Below, one piece after another: positions 17,558 through 26,827 of a DNA stretch of 64,000 nt (the stretch's first letter is position 1; every line of letters starts with the position of its first letter). The position numbers and the translations under genes were made by a program. Under the pieces are notes generated by a model. That model saw only the letters and a list, made by a program, of their open reading frames with translations. It was not told the DNA's origin and did not search any database. The stretch is from Microbacterium sp. (GTDB taxonomy: Bacteria; Actinomycetota; Actinomycetes; Actinomycetales; Microbacteriaceae), in NCBI GenBank assembly GCA_019510305.1, contig JAEKKN010000036.1, positions 1 through 64,000 of the forward strand, given 5' to 3'.

Positions 17558-18009
17558 GACGGGCCCCGCGCAGAGCGATCCGCGAAGACCCACGAGCGAT
17601 ATGCGGCGAACCTGACGGCGGAACCGGCGATCAGTCCGACCACGTTCGCCGACACGTTGTCGGCGACAGGCGTCGTGAAGGCGAGCAGATAGTGCGACAC
17701 ACCCAGGCAGGCGAGAGCCACCCCGCTGCCGAGGAGACTGGCGACCAGGAACTCGAGTCCTTCACGCACGGCATCGGATCTCCGCTGCTCGCGGAACGTC
17801 CACCATCTGCTTCCCATCCAGTTCACGGCGATCGCGCACGCCGTCGACGCGCTCTTCGCGATCATCGGCCACGCCGCGGACTGGGACGGGTGCAGGAGCA
17901 GCAGATTGAACAGGCCGACGTCGACGATCAGGCCCACACCGCCCACCGCGGCGAACTTGGCGAGCTGTGCGAGGACGGACGGCTGTCGTGTTCTCATGCG
18001 TTCAGACAC
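17506..18009 (-). CDS. GtrA family membrane protein
   Basis: A 167-residue protein of the GtrA/DPMS family with four predicted membrane helices: around LAKFAAVGGVGLIVDVGLFN, the second near MIAKSASTACAIAVNW, then FLVASLLGSGVALACL and NVVGLIAGSAVRFAAYRSWVF. GtrA proteins are thought to help move polyprenyl-linked sugars across the membrane. It is the last gene of an operon with a GT-C transferase and a polyprenol-phosphate mannose synthase. Its GTG start overlaps the synthase stop by 8 nt; an ATG at 17997 is an alternative. The last 17 codons, beyond the usual family end, lie antisense to the kinase gene. Confidence 0.88.
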   Translation of the reverse strand: MSERMRTRQPSVLAQLAKFAAVGGVGLIVDVGLFNLLLLHPSQSAAWPMIAKSASTACAIAVNWMGSRWWTFREQRRSDAVREGLEFLVASLLGSGVALACLGVSHYLLAFTTPVADNVSANVVGLIAGSAVRFAAYRSWVFADRSARGPSQSSATPKVTTTVAPTP

Positions 18010-18760
18010 GAGCGGCCTCGATCCGGAGTGTCTGCGCCTGCCGACGAGAACCGAGACGTCGGCCGATGCCCCAGCGGGTGACCTGTCCGAGCGCCTCGAG
18101 CACGATCCGTCCCGACATCTTCGACTGCCCGTGCAGCCTGTCGTCGAAGGTGATCGGCACCTCCGTCACTCGGCATCCGCTCCGCACCGCTCGATCGAGC
18201 ATCTCGATCTGGAAGCAGTAGCCCCTGCTCTCCACCTGCATCGGCACGATCCGGTCCAGAGCCTCGGTCCGAAAGACCCGGTAACCTCCCGTGATGTCCT
18301 TCTGCGGCAGCCGCAGCATCGTGCCCGCATACGCACTCCCCGCTCGCGAGAGGAGGAGACGACCGGGCGACCACCTCTCCACCGTCCCGCCAGGCATCCA
18401 CCGCGAGCCGATCACCACATCGGCGCCGGTCAAGGCGTCGAGCAGGCGAGGAAGGTCCTCCGGACGGTGCGAGCCGTCGGCATCAGACTGCACGATCACC
18501 TCGTAACCCGATGCCGCCGCTTCTGCGAAACCGGCGATGTATGCGGGCCCGAGCCCCTGTTTCTCCGCACGGTGTAGGACGTGCACCTGCGGGATGCGGG
18601 AACTCAGCAGGTCGGCGAGTTCACCCGTGCCGTCGGGAGACGCGTCGTCGACGACGAGGATGTCGGCTGTGGGAACGCTGCTCCGCAGCCGCCCGACCAC
18701 TTCCGGCAGGGTCTCGATCTCGTTGTAGGTAGGCAGAACCACGACGGTGCGCGCGATCAT
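18002..18760 (-). CDS. Polyprenol-phosphate mannose synthase-like glycosyltransferase (GT2)
   Basis: A 252-residue GT-A-fold glycosyltransferase. The N-terminal motif VVLPTYNEIETLPEVV and ILVVDDASPDGTGELAD, the DxD-like SDADGSHRPEDLP, and DVVIGSRWMPGGTVERWSPGR match bacterial dolichol/polyprenol-phosphate mannosyltransferases such as Ppm1. These make polyprenyl-phosphate-mannose at the inner face of the membrane. No C-terminal membrane domain is present; the adjacent GtrA protein may supply one. The ATG overlaps the stop of the upstream GT-C gene (ATGA). The conclusion that the sugar is mannose rests on family similarity. Confidence 0.88.
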   Translation of the reverse strand: MIARTVVVLPTYNEIETLPEVVGRLRSSVPTADILVVDDASPDGTGELADLLSSRIPQVHVLHRAEKQGLGPAYIAGFAEAAASGYEVIVQSDADGSHRPEDLPRLLDALTGADVVIGSRWMPGGTVERWSPGRLLLSRAGSAYAGTMLRLPQKDITGGYRVFRTEALDRIVPMQVESRGYCFQIEMLDRAVRSGCRVTEVPITFDDRLHGQSKMSGRIVLEALGQVTRWGIGRRLGSRRQAQTLRIEAARV

Positions 18761-20274
18761 GATGTTCCCTTCTGGAACTCGTAGACGATGGTGCGATGGA
18801 CGTCTGTGCGGGAGACCTGGGTGAATCCGGCCCGCAGCAGCGCGGCGATGTCGTCCTCGGCCGAACCCGAGGAACCGGTCTCGAGCAGCCAGACGGTGCC
18901 GTCGTCCAGCGTGGGCGCCAGGTCGGAGACGACATCCATGCGATCCCACAGGCCATCGGTCTGCTCGGCGGGAGTGATCAGCTGCGGATCCTCGAGTCCG
19001 GCGAAGGCTTCCGGATAGAGGCGGTAGATCAACCTCGGCGCTCGGGATGGACGGGTGCCGGTGCCGAAGAGGATCGTGTCGCCGGGATCGCTCCGTGCGG
19101 CGACCTCCGCCGCCACAGCGCGTCCGTCCGCCCCGCCGTCCTTCGCGAACGGAGTGCGCTGGTGCACGAACTCGGGTACCAGGACCACGGCGCTGATCGC
19201 GATGAGAGACGCCCCCGCCAGCGCACCTCCCCGGACGCCGAGCCGCTGCGCGACATCGACGAGCGCCCACGCCCCGGAGGAGATGAGGAGCGCGACAGCA
19301 CCCAGACTGATCGAGAGATATCGCGGGTTGTACGTGGGCGACACGAAGACGTCGAGGACCACGAGCACCGCGGCCGGGGCCAGCAGCCAGACCAGCGTCG
19401 GCAGCGCCCCCGGGATGGAGCGGTGGCGCCGCACCACGACGAGCACGCCGATCACGAGGAGAGGAAGGAGAAGCGCCGCAGGGGCTGGATGCGCGAACCA
19501 CGGCGTCACGAACCAGCCGCGAGGCGACATGTAGCCGCGATGCGCGAGAAAGGCCACCTGCCCCCGCTGGGTCGACGCCGCCAGGATGATCGGGGCTGCG
19601 AGAACCACAGCGATCAGCATCGATCCGATCCAGCGCCGAGCGACGCGGCCTTGGAACGCGCGCCACGTGAACAGCCACGCGGCGTGGACCATCGGCATCA
19701 GCAGCAGATAGAGGAACAGGGTGCCGCTCGCCGCCACTGCCGCGCCGTACAGCACCCATATCACACGACCGGATCCACGATCGACGATGTGCACGAACAG
19801 GACGGTGACCCACACTGCGGCGGCAGCGGCGAGGGCGTAGCCGCGCGCCTCCACCGCGAGCACGCCGGCGCGCGGGATCAGCGGGATGAGCACGCCTGCG
19901 AGGATCGCCGTGCGGGCGTCGTACCAGCGTCGGCCGAGGACGACGACCCCCGCGGCCAGGAATCCGATCCCGATCGCGCTGGGCGCCCGTGTCGACCACT
20001 CGCTGCTGCCGAAGAGGTCTATCCACACATGAAGCAGTGCGTAGTACAGACCGTGCACCGCGTCGACTGTGCTGAGCTCTGCCGTGAGGCTCGCCCACGG
20101 CCGCTGCGCCGACAGCACGCTGGCCGCCTCATCGCCCCAGTAAGAGGGGACGCCCGCTCCCACGTAGGCCACGAGCCCTGCTGCCAACCCGATCCACAGG
20201 GACGCTCGCCTCGTCGGACGCGGCGCCGGCCCGGCACCGCGTCTGACGACGACCGGACGATCCAGAGTGACCAT
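18757..20274 (-). CDS. GT-C type membrane glycosyltransferase (PMT/GT39-like)
   Basis: A 505-residue polytopic membrane protein. After a short basic N-terminus it has a first helix, then the GT-C acidic loop in PSYWGDEAASVLSAQR, where the Asp-Glu pair is the expected catalytic site. About nine or ten further hydrophobic segments and a C-terminal extracytoplasmic domain of about 120 residues follow. Such enzymes use polyprenyl-phosphate sugars as donors, so the next gene (the synthase) plausibly makes its substrate. The acceptor, protein or glycan, is unknown. ATG 20274 has GGAGAAGG 8 nt upstream. Confidence 0.85.
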   Translation of the reverse strand: MVTLDRPVVVRRGAGPAPRPTRRASLWIGLAAGLVAYVGAGVPSYWGDEAASVLSAQRPWASLTAELSTVDAVHGLYYALLHVWIDLFGSSEWSTRAPSAIGIGFLAAGVVVLGRRWYDARTAILAGVLIPLIPRAGVLAVEARGYALAAAAAVWVTVLFVHIVDRGSGRVIWVLYGAAVAASGTLFLYLLLMPMVHAAWLFTWRAFQGRVARRWIGSMLIAVVLAAPIILAASTQRGQVAFLAHRGYMSPRGWFVTPWFAHPAPAALLLPLLVIGVLVVVRRHRSIPGALPTLVWLLAPAAVLVVLDVFVSPTYNPRYLSISLGAVALLISSGAWALVDVAQRLGVRGGALAGASLIAISAVVLVPEFVHQRTPFAKDGGADGRAVAAEVAARSDPGDTILFGTGTRPSRAPRLIYRLYPEAFAGLEDPQLITPAEQTDGLWDRMDVVSDLAPTLDDGTVWLLETGSSGSAEDDIAALLRAGFTQVSRTDVHRTIVYEFQKGTS

Positions 20275-20360
20275 GCAGACAGCCTTCTCCGCGTACTTCG
20301 CCGTCAGCCCGGAGAAGCGGCATCGAATCATGAGAGAACTCACATGATCGCCGACGGCAA

Positions 20361-20371
20361 TAGGCTGGACG
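20361..20371 (+). promoter_or_regulatory. Candidate leaderless -10 box (TAGGCT) of the zincin-clpS operon
   Basis: TAGGCT at 20361-20366 with ATG at 20372 (5-nt spacer) and ATG at 20375 (8-nt spacer). It is the same two-start arrangement as at mscS. Confidence 0.5.
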
Positions 20372-20722
20372 ATGATGGAGATGGATGCGGAGAGCTTCGA
20401 GGAACTCGTGATCGCCGAGCTCGACCGGCTGCCGGACGACATGGTGGACGGTCTCGACAACGTCGTGTTCGTGGTCGAGGATCGGCCGGAGGACGGAAGC
20501 CTGGATCTTCTCGGCCTCTATGACGGTCTCGCTCTCACAGAGCGCGGCGGGTACGGCATGGGCGAGCTTCCGGATCGCATCGTGATCTACCGCGAACCCC
20601 ACCTGTCCGAGTGCGACTCCGAGGAGGAGCTCCGCGAGGAGGTGCACACCACACTGGTCCACGAGATCGCGCACTTCTACGGAATCGACGACGAGCAGCT
20701 GCACGAGATGGGGTGGGCATGA
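20372..20722 (+). CDS. Zincin-like metallopeptidase (PF06262-type)
   Basis: A 116-residue predicted zinc metallopeptidase. The active-site signature HEIAHFYGIDDEQLHEMGW near the C-terminus gives the HExxH pair plus the downstream Glu/His region typical of the minigluzincins. The N-terminus (EELVIAELDRLPDDMV) and VVEDRP match the small actinobacterial zincin family often found upstream of clpS. No signal peptide is present. It overlaps clpS by 4 nt (ATGA). The physiological substrate is unknown, but the conserved neighbourhood suggests a role linked to proteolysis. Confidence 0.88.
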   Translation: MMEMDAESFEELVIAELDRLPDDMVDGLDNVVFVVEDRPEDGSLDLLGLYDGLALTERGGYGMGELPDRIVIYREPHLSECDSEEELREEVHTTLVHEIAHFYGIDDEQLHEMGWA

Positions 20723-21015
20723 GCACGCCGCTGAGCACGCCGGATGTCGACGAGGAGCTCGGCCTGAGCGCCGCGCCCGGCGAACCCTGGCAGGTGGTCG
20801 TGTGGAACGACCCCGTGAATCTCATGAGCTACGTCGTGCGCGTGTTCCGCACCTACTTCGGCTTTTCGCACGACCGCGCGACGCAGCTCATGCTCGCGGT
20901 GCACCACGACGGACACGCGATAGTGGCGACCGGACCGCGCGAGACCATGGAGGTGCACGCCCAGGCCATGCATGACTTCGGACTCTGGGCGACGGTGCGG
21001 AAGGAGCCGCAGTGA
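20719..21015 (+). CDS. clpS: ATP-dependent Clp protease adaptor ClpS
   Basis: A 98-residue adaptor that delivers N-degron substrates to the ClpC/ClpP protease. Typical features: PWQVVVWNDPVNLMSYVV, where the Asn-Asp pair binds the N-terminal residue of substrates, then HHDGHAIVATGPRE and a C-terminal helix with the HDFGLWAT stretch. Its start overlaps the zincin stop and its stop overlaps the GTG of the DUF2017 gene, so the three genes form one coupled operon. Confidence 0.95.
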   Translation: MSTPLSTPDVDEELGLSAAPGEPWQVVVWNDPVNLMSYVVRVFRTYFGFSHDRATQLMLAVHHDGHAIVATGPRETMEVHAQAMHDFGLWATVRKEPQ

Positions 21016-21506
21016 CCGCCGACCTCGTGCGGGTGCAGATCGCTCCCGCAGAGGAACTGCAGCTGCATCGACTGGTCCAGGACTTCCGCGATCTCATCGG
21101 CGCTGATCGGGATCTCGCCGATCCTGCACTCGCACGGCTGACGCCCAGCCCGTATCCGAACGACGTCGAGGCCGCACGTGAGTTCCGCACAGCCACGGAG
21201 GCGGACCTGCTCGGCCGGCGCGACGCGGATGCCGCGACCGTGAGTGCCGCTCTCGCCTCGATCGAGGATGATCTCGCCGGGATGTCCGATGACGATGCCT
21301 TCGCGGAGCGCGAAGTCGCCATTCCGGTGGAAGACATCGACGCGTGGCTGCGCACGCTCACCGCCATCCGGCTCGTGATCGCGACACGCCTCGGAATCGA
21401 CAGCGAAGAGGACCACGATCCGGTCGACGTGCGGTTCGGCGTGTACGACTGGCTGGGCTATCGCCTCGAGCTGCTGATCGAGGCCGCAGAAGAGTTGGGC
21501 GTGTGA
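21012..21506 (+). CDS. DUF2017 family protein
   Basis: A 164-residue acidic protein of the DUF2017 type, conserved in actinobacteria directly after clpS. Visible elements: LVQDFRDLIGADRD, LTPSPYPNDVEAAREFR, and the C-terminal RLGIDSEEDHDP plus YDWLGYRLELLIEAAE. There is no known activity. The conserved linkage to clpS suggests a connection with the Clp pathway, but that is inference. The GTG start overlaps the clpS stop (GTGA). The gene ends 7 bp before the convergent kinase gene. Confidence 0.85.
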   Translation: MTADLVRVQIAPAEELQLHRLVQDFRDLIGADRDLADPALARLTPSPYPNDVEAAREFRTATEADLLGRRDADAATVSAALASIEDDLAGMSDDDAFAEREVAIPVEDIDAWLRTLTAIRLVIATRLGIDSEEDHDPVDVRFGVYDWLGYRLELLIEAAEELGV

Positions 21507-21513
21507 AGCGGAT

Positions 21514-22095
21514 TCACGGCACGGTCACGACGCGGGTCGCGAGCGAACGCGGATCATCGCGTTCGATGTGCCGGAGCTCCTGTTGCGCCCATCGGTCCCA
21601 GTGGGGTCGATAGGTGTCGCCGTCACGGGCGAGCGCGCGGGCCTTGCGCCCTGCCTCCCCGGATTCCACCCAGATGCCGATGTCTGCGATCGCGGCCGTC
21701 GTCGGGGTCAGGATGCCGCTGCCTTCGACGATCACTCCGAGTGCGGGGTTGACGGCGAAGCTCTCCGCCTGAACGCCGCGCTCCCAGTCCCAACGATGCC
21801 AGGTGCTGTGATAGCCGCGCCCGTGAGGTTTGAGGATCCGTTCCAGCGCGTGTTCGACGCCCGCATCCAATCCGTCCCAGCCGGGATAGATCGAGTCGAG
21901 GGCGATCAGCTGCACGCGGCCGGCGAGCGGCCATCGATCGGCCAGCCGACGGGCGAGAGAGGTCTTCCCTGCACCGCTTCGTCCGTCGATCAGGACGACA
22001 GGATTAGCCGCCGCCAGCGCGCGCACGTCGGCATCGATCAGCGTCGCCGCGCGCTCCAGCGCGACGGCGACAGGATCGTCACTTCTTGAGTGCAC
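21514..22095 (-). CDS. P-loop NTPase/uridine-kinase-like protein
   Basis: About 193 residues with a clear Walker A (DGRSGAGKTSLARRL) and a kinase-like continuation: LIALDSIYPGWDGLDAGVEH, the HRWDWERG segment, and VIVEGSGILT. This pattern resembles uridine kinase/phosphoribulokinase-type P-loop enzymes, and the small substrate is unknown. The start is uncertain: GTG 22095 would overlap the preceding gene by 17 nt, and later in-frame GTG codons exist. Upstream sequence in this frame belongs to the GerW-like gene and should be excluded. Confidence 0.72.
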   Translation of the reverse strand: MHSRSDDPVAVALERAATLIDADVRALAAANPVVLIDGRSGAGKTSLARRLADRWPLAGRVQLIALDSIYPGWDGLDAGVEHALERILKPHGRGYHSTWHRWDWERGVQAESFAVNPALGVIVEGSGILTPTTAAIADIGIWVESGEAGRKARALARDGDTYRPHWDRWAQQELRHIERDDPRSLATRVVTVP

Positions 22096-22408
22096 GGATG
22101 ATGCGGCTGATCCCGCGACCGGCGACCCACACGAACGGGATGGCGACAGCGAGCAGCGAGACGAGGTTCGGTTCGAAGCGGAGCCCCTCTTCGCGGCGGA
22201 TGTACACGCCCAGCGGGATCGCGACGCCTCCACCGCCTCCGCCCTCCCCTTCGGTGCCGTCGGCTCCGCCGGACCCGCCACCGAAGCCGGTCCACGTCAG
22301 GGCGACGGGCGTGAACTCCGCCCCGTCGACCGTCTGGGTCGCCCCGTAGGCGCTGTTGACGCCGAACGAACCGGCGTTCTTCCCTAGTTCAAGTGCAATA
22401 TTGGGCAT
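22079..22408 (-). CDS. GerW/YtfJ-like glycine-rich protein
   Basis: A 109-residue protein with the order typical of the GerW (sporulation protein YtfJ) family: FGVNSAYGATQTVDGAEFTP, then WTGFGGGSGG, a glycine-rich loop (six Gly), VAIPLGVYI, and a C-terminal hydrophobic helix (LVSLLAVAIPFVWVAG) followed by basic residues. Non-sporulating actinobacteria carry such proteins with unknown roles. The C-terminal helix suggests membrane association. It has its own leaderless promoter and overlaps the downstream kinase gene. Confidence 0.75.
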   Translation of the reverse strand: MPNIALELGKNAGSFGVNSAYGATQTVDGAEFTPVALTWTGFGGGSGGADGTEGEGGGGGGVAIPLGVYIRREEGLRFEPNLVSLLAVAIPFVWVAGRGISRIIRALKK

Positions 22409-22420
22409 GAGTCCACGCTA
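22409..22420 (-). promoter_or_regulatory. Leaderless -10 box (TAGCGT) of the GerW-like gene
   Basis: TAGCGT on the minus strand (22420-22415), spacer GGACTC, ATG at 22408. Confidence 0.65.
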
Positions 22421-22445
22421 ACCCAGGAGGCGCCCGCGCGAGAGG

Positions 22446-23702
22446 TCAATCCAGGCCGCGAGCCTTCGGATGTCTGGCGGTGCCGCGTCCCTCATCCCGG
22501 CCGAGGTGCCGCGCCCTGGTGATCGTCGACGTGCCGAAGCGCGCCACAGCCGTGTCGACAGCGCCCTCGACCTTGCGCCAGTCCTCGTCGTCATCCCAGA
22601 GCGCGATGCCGCCGCCTCCGGCTGGTCTCAGCTTCTCGGCGCGCACGCCGACCAGGCGCACAGGATCCCTGCTCGCGATCTGCTCGAAAAGCGCCTGCGC
22701 GGCTTCGCCGATGCGCTGCCCTACGGCTGTGGGCTCGGCGAGGGTCTGCGACCGGTTCACTGTGCGGAAGTCGTCGAATCGCACTTTGATCGCGACCGTC
22801 CCGGCTTCCCACCCCGCACGACGGAGCCTGGCAGCCACGCGGTCGGCGAGTCTCAGCAGCTCGGAGCGCAGGAACACCCGGTCGGTGATGTCGACGTCGA
22901 ACGTCTCCTCATGACCGACGCTCTTCTCGACGCGCTCCGTGTCGACCGCGCGGGCGTCCTGCCCGCGGGCCAGCTGCGCGATGCGCGCGCCGAGGGCGGG
23001 CCCGACGGCACGATCGAGCATGTCCTGAGACGACTCCCTGATGTCGAGAATCGTGCGGATGCCGCGCGACTCCAGCGACTCCGCAGCCTTCGGGCCCACC
23101 CCCCACATGGCCTTGACGGGCCGGGGAGCGAGGAAGTCGAGGGTGTCGGATGCCGCCACCACGAGCATCCCGTCGGGTTTCGCGATCGTCGACGCCATCT
23201 TGGCGACGTGCTTGGTCGCGGCCACACCGACGCTGCACGTGATGCCGACCTCGTCTCTGACGCGCTCTCTGATGATCCGCGCGATCCGCGCGGGACTCCC
23301 CCAGAGCCGGCGCACGCCCTGCACGTCGAGGAACGCCTCGTCCACCGACAGCGGTTCGACCAGCGGCGTGATGGACTCGAAGATCGCCATCACCTGGCGC
23401 GAGACCTCTTGGTAGCGATGGAAATGCGGCATCACGATGCGCGCCGAGGGGCACAGGCGGATCGCCTGCGCGACGGGCATCGCCGCGTGCACGCCGTAGC
23501 GCCGAGCCTCGTACGAAGCACTGGAGACGACCGATCGGCCGTCCGGCGCACCGATGATCAACGGAAGGCCGCGCAGACTCGGGTCATCGAGCACCTCGAC
23601 CCCCGCGTAGAACGCATCCATATCGACGTGCAGGATACGGGTGCCCGAGTCGTCGGCGTCGGCGAGAGAGACGAGCCGCCCCGATCCGTCGCCGTGTCCC
23701 AT
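22446..23702 (-). CDS. dinB: DNA polymerase IV (Y family)
   Basis: A 418-residue translesion DNA polymerase. Motifs: HVDMDAFYAGVEV (catalytic Asp), YEARRYGVHAAM, SVDEAFLDVQG (second acidic pair), then the thumb helix-hairpin-helix WGVGPKAAESLESRGI and the little finger with KSVGHEETF. No QLxLF-like clamp-binding motif is evident in the last 30 residues. ATG 23702 is preceded by GAGAAT with a 6-nt spacer, a weaker match to the leaderless pattern. An N-terminal extension of about 20 residues precedes the core. It lies downstream of the gatB terminator. Confidence 0.95.
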   Translation of the reverse strand: MGHGDGSGRLVSLADADDSGTRILHVDMDAFYAGVEVLDDPSLRGLPLIIGAPDGRSVVSSASYEARRYGVHAAMPVAQAIRLCPSARIVMPHFHRYQEVSRQVMAIFESITPLVEPLSVDEAFLDVQGVRRLWGSPARIARIIRERVRDEVGITCSVGVAATKHVAKMASTIAKPDGMLVVAASDTLDFLAPRPVKAMWGVGPKAAESLESRGIRTILDIRESSQDMLDRAVGPALGARIAQLARGQDARAVDTERVEKSVGHEETFDVDITDRVFLRSELLRLADRVAARLRRAGWEAGTVAIKVRFDDFRTVNRSQTLAEPTAVGQRIGEAAQALFEQIASRDPVRLVGVRAEKLRPAGGGGIALWDDDEDWRKVEGAVDTAVARFGTSTITRARHLGRDEGRGTARHPKARGLD

Positions 23703-23744
23703 GCACTCATTCTCCCCCGCGCCACCGACAACGCGCCTGATACG

Positions 23745-23783
23745 AAGAGGTCCCGCACCGCCTGCGGTGGTGCGGGACCTCTT
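23745..23783 (-). terminator. Terminator hairpin after gatB
   Basis: Arms at 23745-23759 and 23769-23783 form a perfect 15-bp stem with a 9-nt loop. It lies between the gatB stop and the dinB start on the same strand, which separates the two transcription units. Confidence 0.8.
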
Positions 23784-23795
23784 GAGATGCGAGCA

Positions 23796-25310
23796 CTACT
23801 GCGCGGCGCGCTCCAGGATCAGCTCGCGCACGCGCGCGGCATCCGCCTGACCCTTCATCGCCTTCATGACTGCGCCGATCACTGCGCCGGCTGCCTGGAC
23901 CTTGCCGTCCTTGATCTTGGCGAGGACGTCGGGCTGGGCAGCGAACGCGTCATCGATCGCCGCGATCAGGGCGCCGTCATCCGAGACCACGGCGAGACCG
24001 CGACCGTCGACGACCTCCTGCGGAGTGCCTTCGCCCGCGATGACGCCCTCGAGGACCTGACGTGCGAGCTTGTCGGTCAGAGTGCCCGCATCGACGAGCT
24101 TCTGCAGAGCGGCGACGTTCTCGGGGCTGACCAGCTCGGCCGCGTCTTTCTCCTGAGAGTTCGCGAGACGGGTGATCTCACCGGTCCACCACTTGCGCGC
24201 AGCGGCGGGTGCGGCTCCGGCGGCGATCGTCGACTCGACCACCTCGAGCAGACCCCCGTTGCGGACATCCTGGAACTCGAGGTCGGTGAAGCCCCACTCG
24301 GCCATCAGCCGACGACGACGAGCCACCGGCTGCTCAGGGAGCGCGGCGCGCAGCTCCTCGATCAGCTCGGGTGCCGGACGCACCGGAAGCAGGTCGGGCT
24401 CAGGGAAATAGCGGTAGTCGTCGGCGTCCGACTTCGGGCGACCCGGCGAGGTCGTGCCGGTGTCCTCGTGCCAGTGGCGGGTCTCCTGCGTGATGGTTCC
24501 GCCGTCGGCGAGGATCTGCGCCTGACGCTGGATCTCGTACCGGACGGCGCGCTCGACCGAGCGCATCGAGTTGACGTTCTTCGTCTCCGTGCGCGTGCCC
24601 AGCTTCTCCTGGCCGCGCGGGCGCAGCGACACGTTCGCGTCGCAGCGCAGGTTGCCGCGCTCGAGACGCGCCTCGGAGATGCCGAGGCTGCGCACGATGT
24701 CGCGGATCGTCTGCACGTACGCCTTCGCGACCTCGGGGGCGCGGTGCTCGGTGCCGAAGATCGTCTTCGTGACGATCTCGACCAGCGGAACGCCTGCGCG
24801 GTTGTAGTCGACGAGCGAGTACTCGGCGCCCTGGATGCGACCGGTCGCCCCGCCCATGTGAGTCAGCTTGCCCGCGTCCTCCTCCATGTGCGCGCGCTCG
24901 ATCGGGATCTGCACGATGGTGCCGTCTTCGAGCTCGACTTCGACGGATCCCTCGTACGCGATGGGCTCGTCGTACTGCGAGATCTGATAGTTCTTGCCGA
25001 GATCCGGGTAGAAGTAGTTCTTGCGCGCGAACCGGCTCGATTCTGCGATCGAGCAGCCCAGAGCGAGGCCGAGGCTGATCGACGAGCGGATCGCGGTCGC
25101 GTTCACGACGGGCAGAGAACCCGGCAGGCCCAGATCGACCGGGGCGATGAGCGTGTTCGGCTCGGCCGCGTGATACGCCTCGTTCGCCGGGTTCGGAGCA
25201 CCCGAGAACATCTTCGTGTTCGTGTTGAGCTCGACGTGCACCTCGAAACCGAGCACCGGCTCGAACATCTCGAGCGCCTTGTCGAAGTCCATCAGCTTCG
25301 CCGTGGCCAT
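23796..25310 (-). CDS. gatB: Asp-tRNA(Asn)/Glu-tRNA(Gln) amidotransferase subunit B
   Basis: A 504-residue GatB, the kinase and tRNA-binding subunit that activates Glu on misacylated tRNA(Gln). The N-terminal catalytic cradle reads [15 protein letters not shown], with [12 protein letters not shown] and the [14 protein letters not shown] stretch. The YqeY-like tail is at the C-terminus ([22 protein letters not shown]). The length is normal. ATG 25310 overlaps the gatA stop by one base (TGATG). It is the last gene of gatC-gatA-gatB and is followed by a strong terminator. Confidence 0.97.
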   Translation of the reverse strand: MATAKLMDFDKALEMFEPVLGFEVHVELNTNTKMFSGAPNPANEAYHAAEPNTLIAPVDLGLPGSLPVVNATAIRSSISLGLALGCSIAESSRFARKNYFYPDLGKNYQISQYDEPIAYEGSVEVELEDGTIVQIPIERAHMEEDAGKLTHMGGATGRIQGAEYSLVDYNRAGVPLVEIVTKTIFGTEHRAPEVAKAYVQTIRDIVRSLGISEARLERGNLRCDANVSLRPRGQEKLGTRTETKNVNSMRSVERAVRYEIQRQAQILADGGTITQETRHWHEDTGTTSPGRPKSDADDYRYFPEPDLLPVRPAPELIEELRAALPEQPVARRRRLMAEWGFTDLEFQDVRNGGLLEVVESTIAAGAAPAAARKWWTGEITRLANSQEKDAAELVSPENVAALQKLVDAGTLTDKLARQVLEGVIAGEGTPQEVVDGRGLAVVSDDGALIAAIDDAFAAQPDVLAKIKDGKVQAAGAVIGAVMKAMKGQADAARVRELILERAAQ

Positions 25311-26827
25311 CAGCGGTTCCCTCCGTTCAGCTGGGGTGCTCGGGTGAGAAGCGGGGCTCCCCACGAGTCGAGGAGCAGAGCCTCGAGGGCCGCGCCGACG
25401 CGGTACAGACGTGCGTCCTCGCGGGCGGGGGCGAGGAACTGGATGCCGACGGGCAGCCCGTCGTCTTCGGAGAGTCCGCTCGGGATCGAGATGCCGGGCA
25501 CACCGGCGAGGTTCGCCGGGATCGTGGTGAAATCGTTCAGGTACATCTGCAGCGGGTCGTCCAGCTGTTCCCCCAGCTTGAACGCGGTGGTGGGAGCGGT
25601 CGGCGTCGCGATCACGTCGACGTCGGCGAAGGCGGCGGCGAAGTCCTGCTGGATCAGCGTGCGGACCTTCTGCGCACTGCCGTAGTAGGCGTCGTAGTAG
25701 CCGGCCGACAGAGCGTAGGTGCCGAGGATGATGCGGCGCTTGACCTCGTCGCCGAAGCCCGCGTCGCGCGTGGCGGACATGACGTCCTCGACGGTGGGGC
25801 TGCCATCGGGCGTGATGCGCAGTCCGAAGCGCACAGAGTCGAACTTCGCCAGATTGCTGGACGCCTCGGCGGGAAGGATCAGGTAGTAGGCCGCGACGCC
25901 GTACTCGAAGTGCGGAGCTCCGATCTCGACGAGCTCAGCGCCGTGCGCTTCGAGCAGAGCCAGTGACGCGCGGAAGGACGCCGCGACACCGGGCTGGAAC
26001 CCGCTGTCGGGGAGCTCGCGGATCACGCCGACCTTCAGCCCCTTCAGCACATCTCCGCGCGCGCCCTCACGGGCGGCATCGGCGAACGACGGCCAGGCGT
26101 CGGTCAGCGACGTGGAGTCCTGCGGATCGTGCCCGCCGATCACATCGTGCAGCAGACCCGAGTCGAGCACCGTACGTGTGACGGGACCGACCTGATCGAG
26201 ACTCGACGCCAGAGCGATCGCGCCGTAGCGGCTCACGCCGCCGTATGTCGGCTTCACGCCGACGGTGCCGGTGACGTGCGCCGGCTGACGGATCGATCCG
26301 CCCGTGTCCGAGCCGAGGGCGAGAGGCGCCTCGAACGCGGCGACAGCAGCGGCCGAGCCGCCGCCCGAGCCGCCCGGGATGCGGTCGAGATCCCACGGGT
26401 TGCGGGTCGGACCGTAAGCGGAGTGCTCAGTGGAAGAGCCCATCGCGAACTCGTCCATGTTCGTCTTGCCGAGCGGGACGAGACCGGCGGCGCGAGAGCG
26501 GGCGACGACGGTCGCATCGTAGGGCGATCGGTATCCCTCGAGGATCCGCGAGCCGCTCGTGGTCGGCTGGTCGGTCGTGACCAGGACGTCCTTGATCGCG
26601 AGCGGAACGCCGGCGATCGGACCGAGCTGCTCACCCGCGGCGCGGCGGGCGTCGACATCGGCGGCCGCCGCGAGAGCGCCCTCGTTGACGTGCAGGAAGG
26701 CGTGGATGTCGCCGTCCACGGCGGCGATGCGGTCGAGATGCGCCTGCGTGGCCTCGACGCTGGAGACCTCGCGGGAGGCCAGCTTGTCGGCGAGCTCGGC
26801 CGCGGTCAGACGGATGATGTCGCTCAC
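25310..26827 (-). CDS. gatA: Asp/Glu-tRNA amidotransferase subunit A (glutaminase)
   Basis: A 505-residue amidase-signature enzyme that releases ammonia from glutamine for the GatB reaction. The Ser-cisSer-Lys triad is visible: Lys in [10 protein letters not shown], the Gly/Ser-rich amidase signature [13 protein letters not shown], and [12 protein letters not shown] with the nucleophile. The [15 protein letters not shown] segment precedes these. The start is GTG 26827, overlapping the gatC stop (GTGA). Translational coupling of all three subunits fits assembly of the heterotrimer. Confidence 0.97.
   Translation of the reverse strand: MSDIIRLTAAELADKLASREVSSVEATQAHLDRIAAVDGDIHAFLHVNEGALAAAADVDARRAAGEQLGPIAGVPLAIKDVLVTTDQPTTSGSRILEGYRSPYDATVVARSRAAGLVPLGKTNMDEFAMGSSTEHSAYGPTRNPWDLDRIPGGSGGGSAAAVAAFEAPLALGSDTGGSIRQPAHVTGTVGVKPTYGGVSRYGAIALASSLDQVGPVTRTVLDSGLLHDVIGGHDPQDSTSLTDAWPSFADAAREGARGDVLKGLKVGVIRELPDSGFQPGVAASFRASLALLEAHGAELVEIGAPHFEYGVAAYYLILPAEASSNLAKFDSVRFGLRITPDGSPTVEDVMSATRDAGFGDEVKRRIILGTYALSAGYYDAYYGSAQKVRTLIQQDFAAAFADVDVIATPTAPTTAFKLGEQLDDPLQMYLNDFTTIPANLAGVPGISIPSGLSEDDGLPVGIQFLAPAREDARLYRVGAALEALLLDSWGAPLLTRAPQLNGGNR

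Noticed and set aside
22470..25685. A 1071-codon open frame on the plus strand
   Set aside because: It is antisense to dinB and gatB. High GC keeps the antisense frame open, and the translation is Arg/Asp/Leu-rich with no family features.
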